NCBI GenBank assembly: GCA_003255025.1
Contig: QANY01013145.1
Location: 594,719 to 658,718, forward strand
Direction: 5' to 3'
DNA from: Datisca glomerata
Taxonomy: Eukaryota > Streptophyta > Magnoliopsida > Cucurbitales > Datiscaceae
Length of the DNA stretch: 64,000 bases
Shown here: positions 36,190 through 46,800 of the stretch, piece after piece
How positions within the stretch are numbered: position 1 is the first letter of the stretch
Layout of the letters: each line of letters starts with the position of its first letter
Translations under genes and position numbers: made by a program
Notes under the pieces: generated by a model
Seen by the model: only the letters and a program-made list of their open reading frames with translations
The model's database searches: none
What the model was told of the DNA's origin: nothing

Positions 36190-37044
36190 AGAAGATGATT
36201 GAAAGTTAGTTTTTATTGTACCATCCATGTACTGCTGGATGTAATCTACATCTTCAATTTGTCTTTGAATTTTAGTAGGTTGACTTTCATTAGTTAAGAG
36301 CCAATTTGTAGGTAAATTAATATCAGACCATCTAATTATTTTAGAAACTCTAATATTGGCATTACTTTGACTAGATTGTATCAATATGGTTTGATTGTTT
36401 GGATTCCTATTGATGGCTTGGAAATTCATATTTGTTTTGGTTACTTTGTAATGAATTCTAAAGATTAAAGCTAGAGGTTTGGTGCCTTCTAGGACTTCGT
36501 AACCACTAGTCTTAATATTTAAAGTTAATGATTTTCAAATATGGGGATCTGCTAAACTAGTAGAAAGATCGGGAAAAAAATCAAAATGGATTGGACCATT
36601 ACAAAGTGAGGATTCAATTAATCCTAAAATACCATCATTAAAATTTGTAAATCTTGCATCTCGTAAGGCTAGCAAGACAGAGGTATTTAGGCTTCTTCTT
36701 GTGAGTGGTTTAACTTCAATTTAGACTAAACCAAAATGAAGGAAATTATATCCTTCTTGAATATGATGCTTTACTGCATCAGAGGAAAGTAATTGACATG
36801 TTTCATGCTCTTTCCCGAGAGTATATATTTTTTCAATTATTTTTACATGATGCTGAGGCTTGAAGGAAGCAACATACCATGTTGATTTATAAATATTTTT
36901 ATTGGAGATTTTAGGTATATTCTATACCCTATGATCTATTTGATCATCTGCTAATTCAATATGTTCATCATGTATTATGTCAGGTATTGAGGTTATAGTT
37001 GACCTAATACTATTAGAAGAATTACTCCTAAATAATCTACTCAT
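36190..37044 (-). pseudogene. Movement protein (30K type), copy 4, nearly whole
   Basis: ATG at 37,044. The same frame can be followed for about 280 codons with only a few stops: the Ser/Arg-rich start, STWYVASFKPQHHVKIIEKI, EGYNFLHFGLV, VLLALRDARFTNFNDGILGL, HFDFFPDLSTSLADPH, LNIKTSGYEVLEG, LIFRIHYKVTKTN and the C-terminal IIRWSDINLPTNWLL. The block order is that of the caulimovirid 30K-superfamily movement protein, which modifies plasmodesmata. The in-frame stops mean it is not translatable as one protein. Confidence 0.75.
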
Positions 37045-37481
37045 GGCTGAACTAACTAAATTATTCTTATTATTGAGAATTTCATATTGTATTTTTTTGT
37101 TACTAACATTGTGGTGACTTTTACAACCTCCTATTAGGCTTCAGTCTTCTCTCTTTCGCCTCTACAACCACCCTACCCTCGAGATTTACGTATCTAAGAG
37201 CTCTTACCTAGGTCCCTGAAGCTAACCAAATAGAAGCTGGTACCTCAGCCTCTGATAAATAGATTCACAAATTAGGTAACACAAATAATACAGAGAAATA
37301 ATTAACTATAAGAATAACCACCGACTTGGGCGGAGAGTAAGATTAGATTTAAGAAACTATTCATGAAAATAAATAGCAAACAATAATATCAATATCTAGC
37401 CATAATAGGTGGCAAACAGTTTAAATTATGCAGATGTTTGAAGTAGAAATAATAAATGAACAGTATTATCCCCACCAGGTT

Positions 37482-37495
37482 TGGATCTGATACTA
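37482..37495 (-). other. Primer binding site, copy 4
   Basis: TAGTATCAGATCCA matches the initiator tRNA-Met complement at 12 of 14 positions. Confidence 0.7.
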
Positions 37496-37525
37496 AAAGG
37501 CACAAAATTAAATAGTAATTTAGAG

Positions 37526-37553
37526 AGGGGTTATTAAGATCTTAATACCCCTG
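37526..37553. repeat. Central palindrome of the inverted duplication
   Basis: GGGGTTATTAAGATCTTAAT followed by ACCCC folds on itself around 37,539/37,540 with one mismatched pair. To the left the leader runs on the minus strand, and from about 37,562 on the plus strand, so this marks the turn-round point. Confidence 0.75.
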
Positions 37554-37613
37554 GTGAACAATAAATGAACATCTTAATACCCGTATCTAAATTACTGTTA
37601 ATTTCACGTCTTT

Positions 37614-37627
37614 TGGTATCATAGCCA
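37614..37627 (+). other. Primer binding site, copy 5
   Basis: TGGTATCATAGCCA matches the initiator tRNA-Met complement at 13 of 14 positions. Confidence 0.8.
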
Positions 37628-37980
37628 AATCTGGTAGGGATAATACTGTTCATTTACTGTTTCTATTTCATTTTCTGAATAATTTATATTGTTCGCCGCA
37701 TATTATGGCTGGTTATTGATATTATGTTTGCTTATTTACTTACATGAATAATTGCTTATATCTAATCTCACTCTCCGCCCAAGTGGCTGGTTATTCTTAT
37801 AATTGATTATTTCTATGTATTATTTATTTACCTAATCTATGAATCTGTTCATCAGAGGTTGTAGAGGCAAAAGGGAGATGAGTGAAGCCTAATAGGAGGT
37901 TGTAGAAGTCACCACAAAGTTAGTAACAAAAATACAGTATGAAATTCTCAAAAATAGGAATAATTTAGTTATTTTGAACA

Positions 37981-38196
37981 ATGAGTAGGTTATCTAGAAG
38001 TAGGTCTTCTAGTACCATTAGGTCTATAATATCTTCAACATTCAACATAGTGGATGAAGAATATTTTGAATTTGTAGATGATCAAGTAGATCATAAATAT
38101 TTTGAATACCTTTCAGATGATCAAGAAGATCCTTTTGAAGACCTTAATCATGTAAATAATAGGGTATGGAGTATACCCAATAAAAATAAATATTAA
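37981..38196 (+). pseudogene. N-terminal ORF without movement domain, copy 5
   Basis: 71 codons: Ser/Arg-rich start MSRLSRSRSSSTIRSI, then an acidic stretch with DDQVDHKYFEY-type repeats, ending in NRVWSIPNK and a stop. In copies 1 and 4 the equivalent V-W-N-I-P is followed by the movement domain. Here that domain (about 840 bp) is missing. Confidence 0.6.
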
Positions 38197-38499
38197 AGGT
38201 CTAGAACCTAAAGCAATAAGTTCTCAAGAAAGTCAGATAAATTTTAATAATAAACAATCTAATAAAACTAATTACCAATCTTTTAATTCTAAAGTTAGGT
38301 AGTATAACGAGTCTAGTACCCCTAAGAGTTCCTTTTCTGAATCAACTATTAATAATGATCAAGATTTTAGGATTAAAGAACTAAAACAAAAATTCTAAAA
38401 TTCTAAAATTTTGAATCAAAATATTCTACAGCAAGAATACAAACCTGATTAGGCAAGTTTAAATAAATACAATGATAACCCGGCCAATATTAATAGACG

Positions 38500-39060
38500 T
38501 AATAGGTTCAAAGATTCATATAATATGGATCAAAGAAAAATCATACTTGTTGAATGGAAGACATTCATGCAAAAATACAAAGTTAACATATTTTTCCTTG
38601 ATTGTATCGAAGATATTTATAAGAAAAATATTAAAATAATTTTTAAATCTAAATGGGTCAAGGAAGACTCCAGAAGAATCCGTAATTGCCATTCTTTCAG
38701 CTATTAAGATTGATGCTGAAGGAAACCCAATTATTGGAGAAAATCAGGAAACAATACCTTATAGAATTAATACACTCCTTTATATAATAATTGAACATTT
38801 CATTGGTACGCCAAGTAATATTACTTCGCGTATTCATGATCAATTAATAAATCTTAGGTGTCCAACCTTAAGTGATTTTAATTGGTATAAAAATATATAT
38901 TTATCCAGAGTTATGTTAAGGGATGATAGTAATCAACCCTTTTGGAAAGAAAGATTCATTAATGGATTACCCAATCACTTTACACATAAAATAAAGGACA
39001 GTCCTTAGTAATGACCTAGGAAATATAGACTATGATAGTCTAACGTATGGTACAATAATT
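38500..39060 (+). pseudogene. Coat-protein-like region, copy 5, deleted and broken
   Basis: VEWKTFMQKYKVNIFFLDCI (38,525 onward) ends shortly after KWVKEDS, where the sequence jumps to a point equivalent to about 34,800 of copy 4. The rest (to about 39,060) is readable only across stops. Homologous to 34.4-35.9 kb. Confidence 0.55.
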
Positions 39061-39380
39061 ATTATAATACAAAAAAGGATTAAAAATGTGTGTTGACATG
39101 AAAATCAACAAACAAATTAAAAAGGAAAGCAAAACTACTAAATATGAATTAGGAAAGTTTTGTGAGTAATATGGTTTACCCTCTATTGCCCATTCTCATA
39201 AAAATAGGAAACATTCCCACTTAAACCCTAGAAGGTCTCACAAGCCCTATAGAAAAAATTACCACAAACATAAGAACAAAATTTTTGAACAAAATTTTTT
39301 TAAGAATAAAAACTTCTCTAGGAATAAAAATTATTCCAGAAAAAGGTTTAATAAAACATTTGACAGAAGCAATATTACAT

Positions 39381-39422
39381 GTTTTAAATGTGGTCAGAAA
39401 TATCATCTTTCTAACACTTGTC
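39381..39422 (+). pseudogene. CCHC zinc knuckle, copy 5, intact motif
   Basis: CFKCGQKYHLSNTC satisfies C-x2-C-x4-H-x4-C, the only copy in the array that does. The surrounding frame is open from about 39,330 to 39,500, but the element as a whole is broken. Confidence 0.75.
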
Positions 39423-39559
39423 AAGTTAAGAATAAAATTAATCAATTAAAGATTTCTGAAGAAGATAAACATGAATTATTTAGAATCTTAAAAATAATAG
39501 ATTAATATGAAAATGATAGTGTAGATTTAGGAGAATATGAAACCCCTGAATCCTCTGAA

Positions 39560-40480
39560 ACTGAATCATCAAGCTCTATCAGTGATTCTCCTAACATCAC
39601 TATAGGGTGTAGGGATAGTTGTTGTCAAAAAATTAATGTCTTAAATAAAAATGAAGAACAAGAAACCTTCTTGTTGGATTTAATTTGTAAAACTAAAAAT
39701 CTTAAATTAAAACAGGAATACCTGGAAAGACTTAAAAAGGTAATTCTGAAAAAAGAAAATACTAAGTCTAATAATAATAACACTGCAAGTCTTTCACAAA
39801 CCCTTGAAAAATTCAATAGGGTAAAAGGAAAAGAAAAGGAAGTTATCTTATATGAACTTCAAAAGGAAATTAAGAATATTAAAATAGAAATAAAAGAATT
39901 AAGAAATTCTAGCACAGAAATAAAGGAAGAATTAAACCTTTTAAAAATAGAAAATCTAATTAATAAACAAGAATTGAGTGAACCTAGTAAATTACTAATT
40001 TCTGATAATGAGGTTGAAGAACCTATTAACTATCAAGATAATGATGAACACCTCATCCAAATCCTCAATCACATCAAGATCAAAAAATGGCACACAATGA
40101 TTAGAATAATCATTCAAGATTTTGATTTTACAACAATGACTCTTATTGATTCATGAGCATATTTGAATTGTATGCAGGAGGGACTAGTTCCTCCAAAGTA
40201 CTTCAAGAAGACGAAAGAGTCTCTGTCTTCTTCCCATGATACCCGAATACATATTAATTATGAAATCCTCAAAGTTCATATTTTTTAAGATAATGTATGT
40301 TTCAAAACATCATTTGTCATAGTAAAGAATATGACAATAAAATAAGTTTGTGACTACCATTCATTTCTTTGTTGTATCCTTTCACAACAGAGTATGATGG
40401 GATAATTAATTATCCCATGGATGAACCTGTTAAATTCAAATTTCTCTATTTTTCTCACAATGAGAATTTGAAAATTTTAA
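39560..40480 (+). pseudogene. Coiled coil and protease, copy 5, broken
   Basis: A 161-codon frame (39,671-40,156) with LKKVILKKENTKSNNNNTAS and a long Glu/Lys helix runs into the protease and stops at LIDS followed by TGA, exactly at the active-site Gly codon (GGA to TGA). The frame resumes as AYLNCMQEGLVPPKYF. Protease activity is lost. Confidence 0.7.
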
Positions 40481-40599
40481 AACAGAATTATTTTTTCAAA
40501 TCCATAAATATAATCTCTTGCAAAAGAAACAATTGGGGTTTTTACAAGAAAAATAAAAGCTTCAGAAACCTTATCTTCAAGATCAAATTAAAATCTTTA

Positions 40600-41100
40600 A
40601 ACAAGAAGTTCATTGTCTAGTGATTAATTATAAACCTCTTAACAATATTGTAGGATGGATAAAATATTCAAAACCAAACAAAAGAGACCTAATCAACGGA
40701 CTTAGAAATGCGGATATATCATCTAAGTTTAGCATAGAAACTGGATGTTGGCAAAATCAGACAAATAAGATTGAGAAATACAAGATTATATTTGAACATT
40801 ATAATTGGAAAATAATGCCATTTGATCTTAGATTTGCTCCAAGTAAAATTCAGAATATAATAATTGAATAATTCTTTAAATAATTTGCTAATTTCTTGAT
40901 TGTCTGCATTTATAACATTCTTATTAAAAATTACAGGCTAAGTTTCTTGATTGTTTACAATTGTGAATATGTTAAACAATACTAAAACTATTTTATATTA
41001 TTTGCTAGGATAATAAAACAAGGTAATTTAGTCGTCTCTGGAAATAGAACCAAACTATTTCCTGGACTTGAAATTTATTATTTCATTAATTAAATCTTAC
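40600..41100 (+). pseudogene. Reverse transcriptase, copy 5, inactive
   Basis: VGWIKYSKPNKRDLINGLRN, ADISSKFSIETGCW and HYNWKIMPFDLRFAPSKIQN are canonical RT blocks before the catalytic loop. The loop reads VCIYN (40,905-40,916) where YxDD is expected. A few further residues with FPGLEIYYF-like thumb character follow. No RNase H seen before the next ORF. Confidence 0.7.
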
Positions 41101-41285
41101 AATTTGCCTTGATTCAAAAATATCTCTTAAAAATTAACTACAAATCCTCAAAATGTATTTTGAATGGAAAAATATTACTTCCAAGTAAATTCTTGTCAGG
41201 TAGCAGCCTATTTTCAGTACTTTTAATTTCAATGTCCAATTTATTAATAATCTATTCCTGACCTTCTTTCTTATAAATTTATGCA

Positions 41286-42960
41286 GGGAATCATTCCAAG
41301 ATTCTACAATGGAGGAATTTGAGAATTCTATCCAACTAGAATATGGAAAGGTAGAACCTAGAATATTCAATCAAAATTCTTTTAGAATCAAGAAGCTTAA
41401 TGGCAGAGCGGCCGCTTTTTGTACAAAATCTTCATTTATTAATTATGATCATAATGGATTTGAATATCCAAAAAAGACTTGATTAATTAATTGGATGAAC
41501 TTTTAGAAGATGTTGGATTGAAGGATGACTTCAATGCAACATTAATTCAGTGGTATGAAAAAAGTGGAAAAATAGGGTTTTACAAAGATAATGAAATCTG
41601 TTATGATAACAGTAAAATTTTAACTGTAAACCTTTTAGGACAAGCAATATTTAAAATAGAATTTCCAAATAAAACAATAGAAGAATTTATTATTCCAGAA
41701 GGAACTTTCTTCATCATGCCTGACGGATTAAAAAAAGTCATAGGCATGCAGTAGAATCCATAATTGAAAAAATCAGTATTACTTTCAAAAATCATGTGAG
41801 AATGATGAATGGTTCAATAATAGAAGAGTCTTTGACTCAATTGAGAATGATGAATGGTTCAATAATAGAAGAGTCTTTGACTCAATAATTGGCCCTGAAG
41901 GCCCAAATCAAAGAGGAGCCTTCTACTCCTAACCAAGCCCAATCAACAACATTTGTATCAATTTCAAAATACAAGAAATCATCATTTGATTTTGAAAAAA
42001 TGGCCAGTGAAAATCTTTTTCATATTGAGCCTCCATTTGCACATTTGAAGGATCCTGCTCAAATTGCCGAAACTCATTTCATTCCTAAATTTCACTATGT
42101 CCCTGGACATAATAACAAAAACTTTAGTTTCTAAAGAGACATTCTCTTAGAAACAGAATCTATAAAAATTAGCCCAATCAGAAATTCTGAAGAAAGAATC
42201 ATTTATCATTCTTTCTCTATCCTCAGAATCATGATTGAATCATTTATCATTCTTTCTCTATCCTCAGAATCATGATTACGGAGGATTGGAGAATCCATCC
42301 TTCAAGTTTCAAAATAATTTTAAATAATAATTATTTTGACTATATTGACGCATGGCACAAGATTTTCTTGCATCAAAATAGTGATTTCTCTCACTTTGGT
42401 TCTTAAATTTTGATAACACTTTCAAATTTAATTTTCCAAGTTGGTTCTTAAAATGGTGGTCCATTTATGGTCTTACCTTAGAACTTTTTCCAATTGATTT
42501 ACAACAATGTTTCAATTTGTTTTTAAAAGTTTACAAGCCCACAACAAATTGAGGCTTCCATTCCCCAAGTACTTTGTTTTTCAATAAAATATAAAATACC
42601 TTGAATTTTGAAATGGCAATACTCAATGGAAGAGGAATTTTCAACAGAGAATATTATGTTAAATGGTGGGATAAGTTGAATACCCAAAAACTTATTGCAT
42701 CCATCAATTATGAATTTGCAAGTATTCATCCCAATATGATACTAGCAAATTCTTTCATCCAAGCTCCATTAAAAATTAATGAGCTCATTGACCTAGTTCC
42801 ATAAATAAAACTATTAGTCCAAATTCTTCCAAACCCGAATCAAAATCTGGATCCAAACCCTCTTCAAAGGGCACAACTCGAAATTCCAAATTAAAGAAAA
42901 CATTACAAAAAAGAAATACTTCTCTTTTTGGAGGAAAATAATGAATCTTACTCTGAATCA
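41286..42960 (+). pseudogene. Unrecognised downstream ORF, copy 5, broken
   Basis: Begins after the acceptor-like CAG ending at 41,286. Frames: ESFQDSTMEEFENS onward, DELLEDVGLKDDFNATLIQW to FIIPEGTFFIMPDG (41,491-41,754), the 81-codon piece 41,889-42,134, and MAILNGRGIFNREYYVKWWD (42,601-42,804). Two short tandem duplications (about 41,785-41,885 and 42,222-42,280), absent from copy 4, break it. Confidence 0.55.
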
Positions 42961-43469
42961 CTTACAGAATCAAGTTACTAAACAAAAGGAATCCAGGAAG
43001 GCCCCTCTTTAACAATTAAAGGACCCATCCAATAATGATGATCTCAGTAATAATTCGAATGAAATAAATAAAGGAATTTGTCTTTGGAAAAATGCCAATG
43101 TTTGAATAAAAATAATTGATGAATCATGATGACACCTTGACTCAATGCAACGGTCATGATGATTTCCAAAAAAAGACAATTATCAATAATCAAAAGCATA
43201 AGAGCCCAAAACTACAATTATCAAGGACCTAAATATACAGCAATAGTGATTTTCAAGACAGCAATAATAGCTTCCGAATATGAAGGCATGAAGATCGAGA
43301 TAGCAATTATTAAGGAATCTTTACATTTTTGTCTTCTTCTGTAACTAAAGAATTTTTACTATTCTTAGTCAAAAGTAGACAAAAGTAGAAATGTGAAATG
43401 TTTTTACTTTTGTAGAATAGAGTAGTTCAGGTAAGTGATGGGTTCCCGGTGAACTCCACTTTCCTTGAG

Positions 43470-43480
43470 CTTTAAATAGG
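43470..43480 (+). promoter_or_regulatory. TATA-like box of array copy 6
   Basis: CTTTAAATAGG at the position of the TATA box of the other copies, 175 bases before the PBS. Confidence 0.55.
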
Positions 43481-43654
43481 TAGCCTCTCCCATTTGTGAA
43501 TCAGAACTCGTTTTACAACTCTTACTATTTGAGAGCTAAAACTTGTTTTGTGAAACAAAGCCTTCTTCTTCTACTCCTCTTTTGTAAATCTTTTCTTATA
43601 TCTTCTTGCTTCTTTAATATCCCCTCTTAAAATTACTGTTTATTCCGCGACTTT

Positions 43655-43668
43655 TGGTATGAGAGCCA
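43655..43668 (+). other. Primer binding site, copy 6
   Basis: TGGTATGAGAGCCA matches the initiator tRNA-Met complement at 13 of 14 positions. Confidence 0.8.
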
Positions 43669-44100
43669 AACCTGGTGGGGATAATACTGTTCATTTACTA
43701 TTTCTACTTCATTTCTTCATAATTATACTGTTCGCTGCCAATTATGGCTGGTTATTGATATTATTGTTTGCTTATTTTCTTACATGAATAATTGCTTATA
43801 TTTAATCCACTCTCCGCCTAAGTGGTTGGTTATTCTTGTAATTGATTATTTTTCTGTATTATTTGTTTATCTAATATGTGAATTTGTTTATCAGAGGCTG
43901 ACGTACCAGCTTCTATTTGGTTAGCATCAAGGACCAAAGTAAGACCTCTTAGATACGTAAATGTCGAGGGTATGGTGGTTGTAGAGACAGAAGGGAGAAG
44001 AGTGAAGCCTAATAAGAGGTTGTAAAAGTCACAACAAGGTTAGTAATAAAAATACACTATGAAATTCTCAATAATAAGAATAATTTATTTATTTTGAGCA

Positions 44101-44322
44101 ATGAGTAGGTTATCTAAAAGTAGTTCTTCTAGTAGCATAAGGTATATAATATCTTCAATATCCAACATAGTGGATGAAGAATATTTTGAATTTGAAGATG
44201 ATCAAGTAGATCATAAATATTTTGAATATTCATTAGATGATCAAAATGATCATTTCGAATACCTTTTAGATGATCAAGAAGATCATTTTGAAGACTTTAA
44301 TCAAGTTAATTATAGGGTATGA
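44101..44322 (+). pseudogene. N-terminal ORF without movement domain, copy 6
   Basis: 73 codons with the same Ser-rich start as copy 5, then YFEFEDDQVDHKYFEY and three further D-D-Q-x-D-H-F-E-Y-type acidic repeats. It stops at VNYRV, where copy 5 continues with WSIPNK. The movement domain is absent. Confidence 0.6.
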
Positions 44323-45019
44323 AGTATACCCAATAAAAGTAAGAATTCCAATTCTAAATTATCCATTAGAATTCAAATAAAGCAAGAATTAAAAAATTTA
44401 AAAATTAAAGGTCTAGAACCTAAATGAATAAGTTCCTAAAAAGTCAGACAAGCTTTAATAATAAACAATCTAATAAAATTAACTACCAATATTTTAATTC
44501 TAAAGTTAGGGAGTATAACCAGTCTAGTACCCCTACGAGTTCCTTTTCTGAATAAAAAAATAATAATGATCAATATTTTAGGATTAAAGAATTAAAAGAA
44601 AAATTTAAAAATTCTAAAAATTTGAATCCAAATATTCTGCAGTAAGAATACAAACCAGATTGGGCAAGTCTAAATAAACACAATGATTATCCAGTCAATC
44701 TTAATAGACGTAATAGGTTCAAGGATTCATATATATGGATCAAAGAAAAATCATACTTGCTAATGGAAAGCATTCATGTAAAAATACAAAGCTAACATAT
44801 TTTTCCTTGATTATATCGAAGATCTTTATGAGAAAAATATTAAAATAATCCTCAAATCTAAATGGTTCAGGGAAGACTCCAGTGTGGTAACTGTCAGTCA
44901 TCCACCACCTGAAAAAATCCTAATTAATTATAAAAGTTCTCAACCTAATAAAGATTTCATTAAATCTCTCCAAATTCATTATGAGAAAATCCCTATGAAG
45001 AAATACTTAGAAGGTTAAA

Positions 45020-46130
45020 ATCTTTAAAAGACAATGTCTCAGAATCTGATAGCTATAGGTTAGAATCTACCTATGAGCCATCCATAATTCATAATTCTTC
45101 AAATAATAAAACTAAAGAATCATGGTCGTCAGAATCCTATGGACCTTTAAATAGTATTGAGGAACCATCCAAATATTTAGAAATTAAATCATCTGCCAAG
45201 GTTAGTAACCATGACAGTATCTTTGAATTAGATATTCAAAGGTTAGAATCCACCTATGAATATTTCATAATTAATGAATCTTCAAATATTGAAGAAACAT
45301 TAAAGAATTTAAAAAATAATGAATTATCTTATTCTGGAATGATTGATAGTCAAAACAATTGTTCAGAATTTGAAAATCTTACTAATAATAAACTTCAAGA
45401 ATTAGAGGATAGTAGTTCAAATTTAGAAAACCATATGTTGGAATCAACCTATGAATATTTCACAATTGATGAATCTTCAAATGTTAACAAAGTTGAAGAA
45501 ACATTAAAATGTTTAGAAACTAAAAAATCATCCTCCGATGACATTAACCAGAGAAATGATTTAATCACTGTTTCTCCTTTCAAGATTTCAAAGAAAAAAA
45601 AATCAAATAAAAAATCAGATGAACAAATCAATTACACCAATCAAAGTCTAATTATAATAGGTGAGTGATTAGAAAAAAATGAGAATAAGGTTGATGATCT
45701 GAATCTAGTGAAACTTTGGAAGAAAAACTTTTAATAAATCTTTTAGACAAAACCACTCCAATTTTTGTTCCCCTCAATAAACAGATTGATAAAATACTTC
45801 ATGAATTAAAAATAATCAATCAAGACAATAGTTCAGATCCAGAAAACCATAGGTCAGAGTCCACCCATGAGTCGTCTACAATAAGTGAATCTTCAATCAT
45901 TAATAATATTGAAGAATCATTTAAAATTTAGAATCATGTGCAAAGATTATTAATAATATACCTATAAATTTGAAGGTAATTAATCAACACGATAATTCAG
46001 ATTTAGAAAATCATAGGTCAGAATCCACCTATGAATCATCCACGATAAGTGAATCTTCAAACATTAATAATATTGAGGAATCACATAAAAATTTAAAAAT
46101 TAATAAATTAGAGAGGAAATGGCCTAAAAA
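45020..46130 (+). repeat. Acidic protein-repeat region, copy 6
   Basis: Five diverged units encode (H/R)RxESTYExSxIxESSN-type blocks, near 45,060, 45,240, 45,430, 45,850 and 46,010. Three longer frames (45,339-45,668, 45,716-45,931, 45,970-46,203) carry them. Mirrors 26.5-27.7 kb of copy 3. Confidence 0.75.
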
Positions 46131-46199
46131 TTCTTTTCCTCTTGATATTCAAATTTCTGAAAATTCTTTAGTTAACCAATTTTCTGTTTCTATAGATAA

Positions 46200-46800
46200 A
46201 TAGCACAAATGGAATATTAATGGACTTTCTAAGCAGGATGTTCTCAATAAATTTCAACACATGACATGATAGGTAACACCTACATTACCATACATAATTT
46301 ACTTCACAATGAGGTAATAAATCTTTTAGTCACAAGATTCATAGGAATGCTACATTCCTGGTGGGAAAAATTTGTCATAAAAGAATCTAAAAATATCATC
46401 CTTTCAGTAATAAAGATTAATGCTGAAGGAACACTAATTATTGAAGAAAAACAAGAAACAATACCTGATGCCACCAATACACTTCTCTACACAATAGTTC
46501 AATACTTTATTGGAATGTCAAGTAATATTACTTCACATATTTATAATCAATTGACCAATCTTAGGTGTCCAACCCTAAGTAAAATCCACTGGAACAAAAA
46601 TATAATTTTTTTCTAGAATAATGTCAAGGGATGATAATAATCAACTCTCTTGGAAAGAAAAATTTGTTAATAAATTACCCATTTCGTACACACACAAAAT
46701 AAGAGTAGTCCTTAGTAATAACCTAGAAAACATAGACTATAATAGTCTTACATATGGTACAATTATTACCACAATATAAAAGGAAGATTTTGGAATATGC
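46200..46800 (+). pseudogene. Coat-protein-like region, copy 6, broken
   Basis: A 116-codon frame (46,266-46,616) contains TRFIGMLHSWWEKFVIKESK and YNQLTNLRCPTLSKIHWNKN, homologous to the coat-like segments of copies 1 and 4. WKEKFVNKLPI follows near 46,660. The zinc knuckle after it (about 47,065-47,110) has decayed to YFKYG with a stop. Confidence 0.55.

Larger units (their letters stand above)
29830..37540 (-). mobile_element. Caulimovirid-like copy 4: most complete
   Basis: Retains every region in order: leader and PBS, movement protein, coiled coil, coat-like region, zinc knuckle, acidic coiled coil, protease, damaged RT, downstream ORF, 3' region. It forms the inner left arm of the inverted duplication with copy 5 as partner. 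Specific damage: a 273-bp tandem duplication in RT, a 39-bp triplication before RT, a mutated zinc knuckle and many stops. Its upstream promoter is missing because the fold-back point lies just upstream of the leader. Confidence 0.78.
37562..43440 (+). mobile_element. Caulimovirid-like copy 5: inner right arm
   Basis: Leader and PBS, N-terminal ORF at 37,981 without the movement domain, partial coat-like region with an internal deletion joined at about 38,671, an intact zinc knuckle, coiled coil, protease, RT, downstream ORF, 3' region. From the zinc knuckle onward it mirrors copy 4 closely. An 81-codon frame (41,889-42,134) is identical in protein sequence to 31,124-31,369. Its 5' end instead resembles copies 3 and 6. 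Confidence 0.78.
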
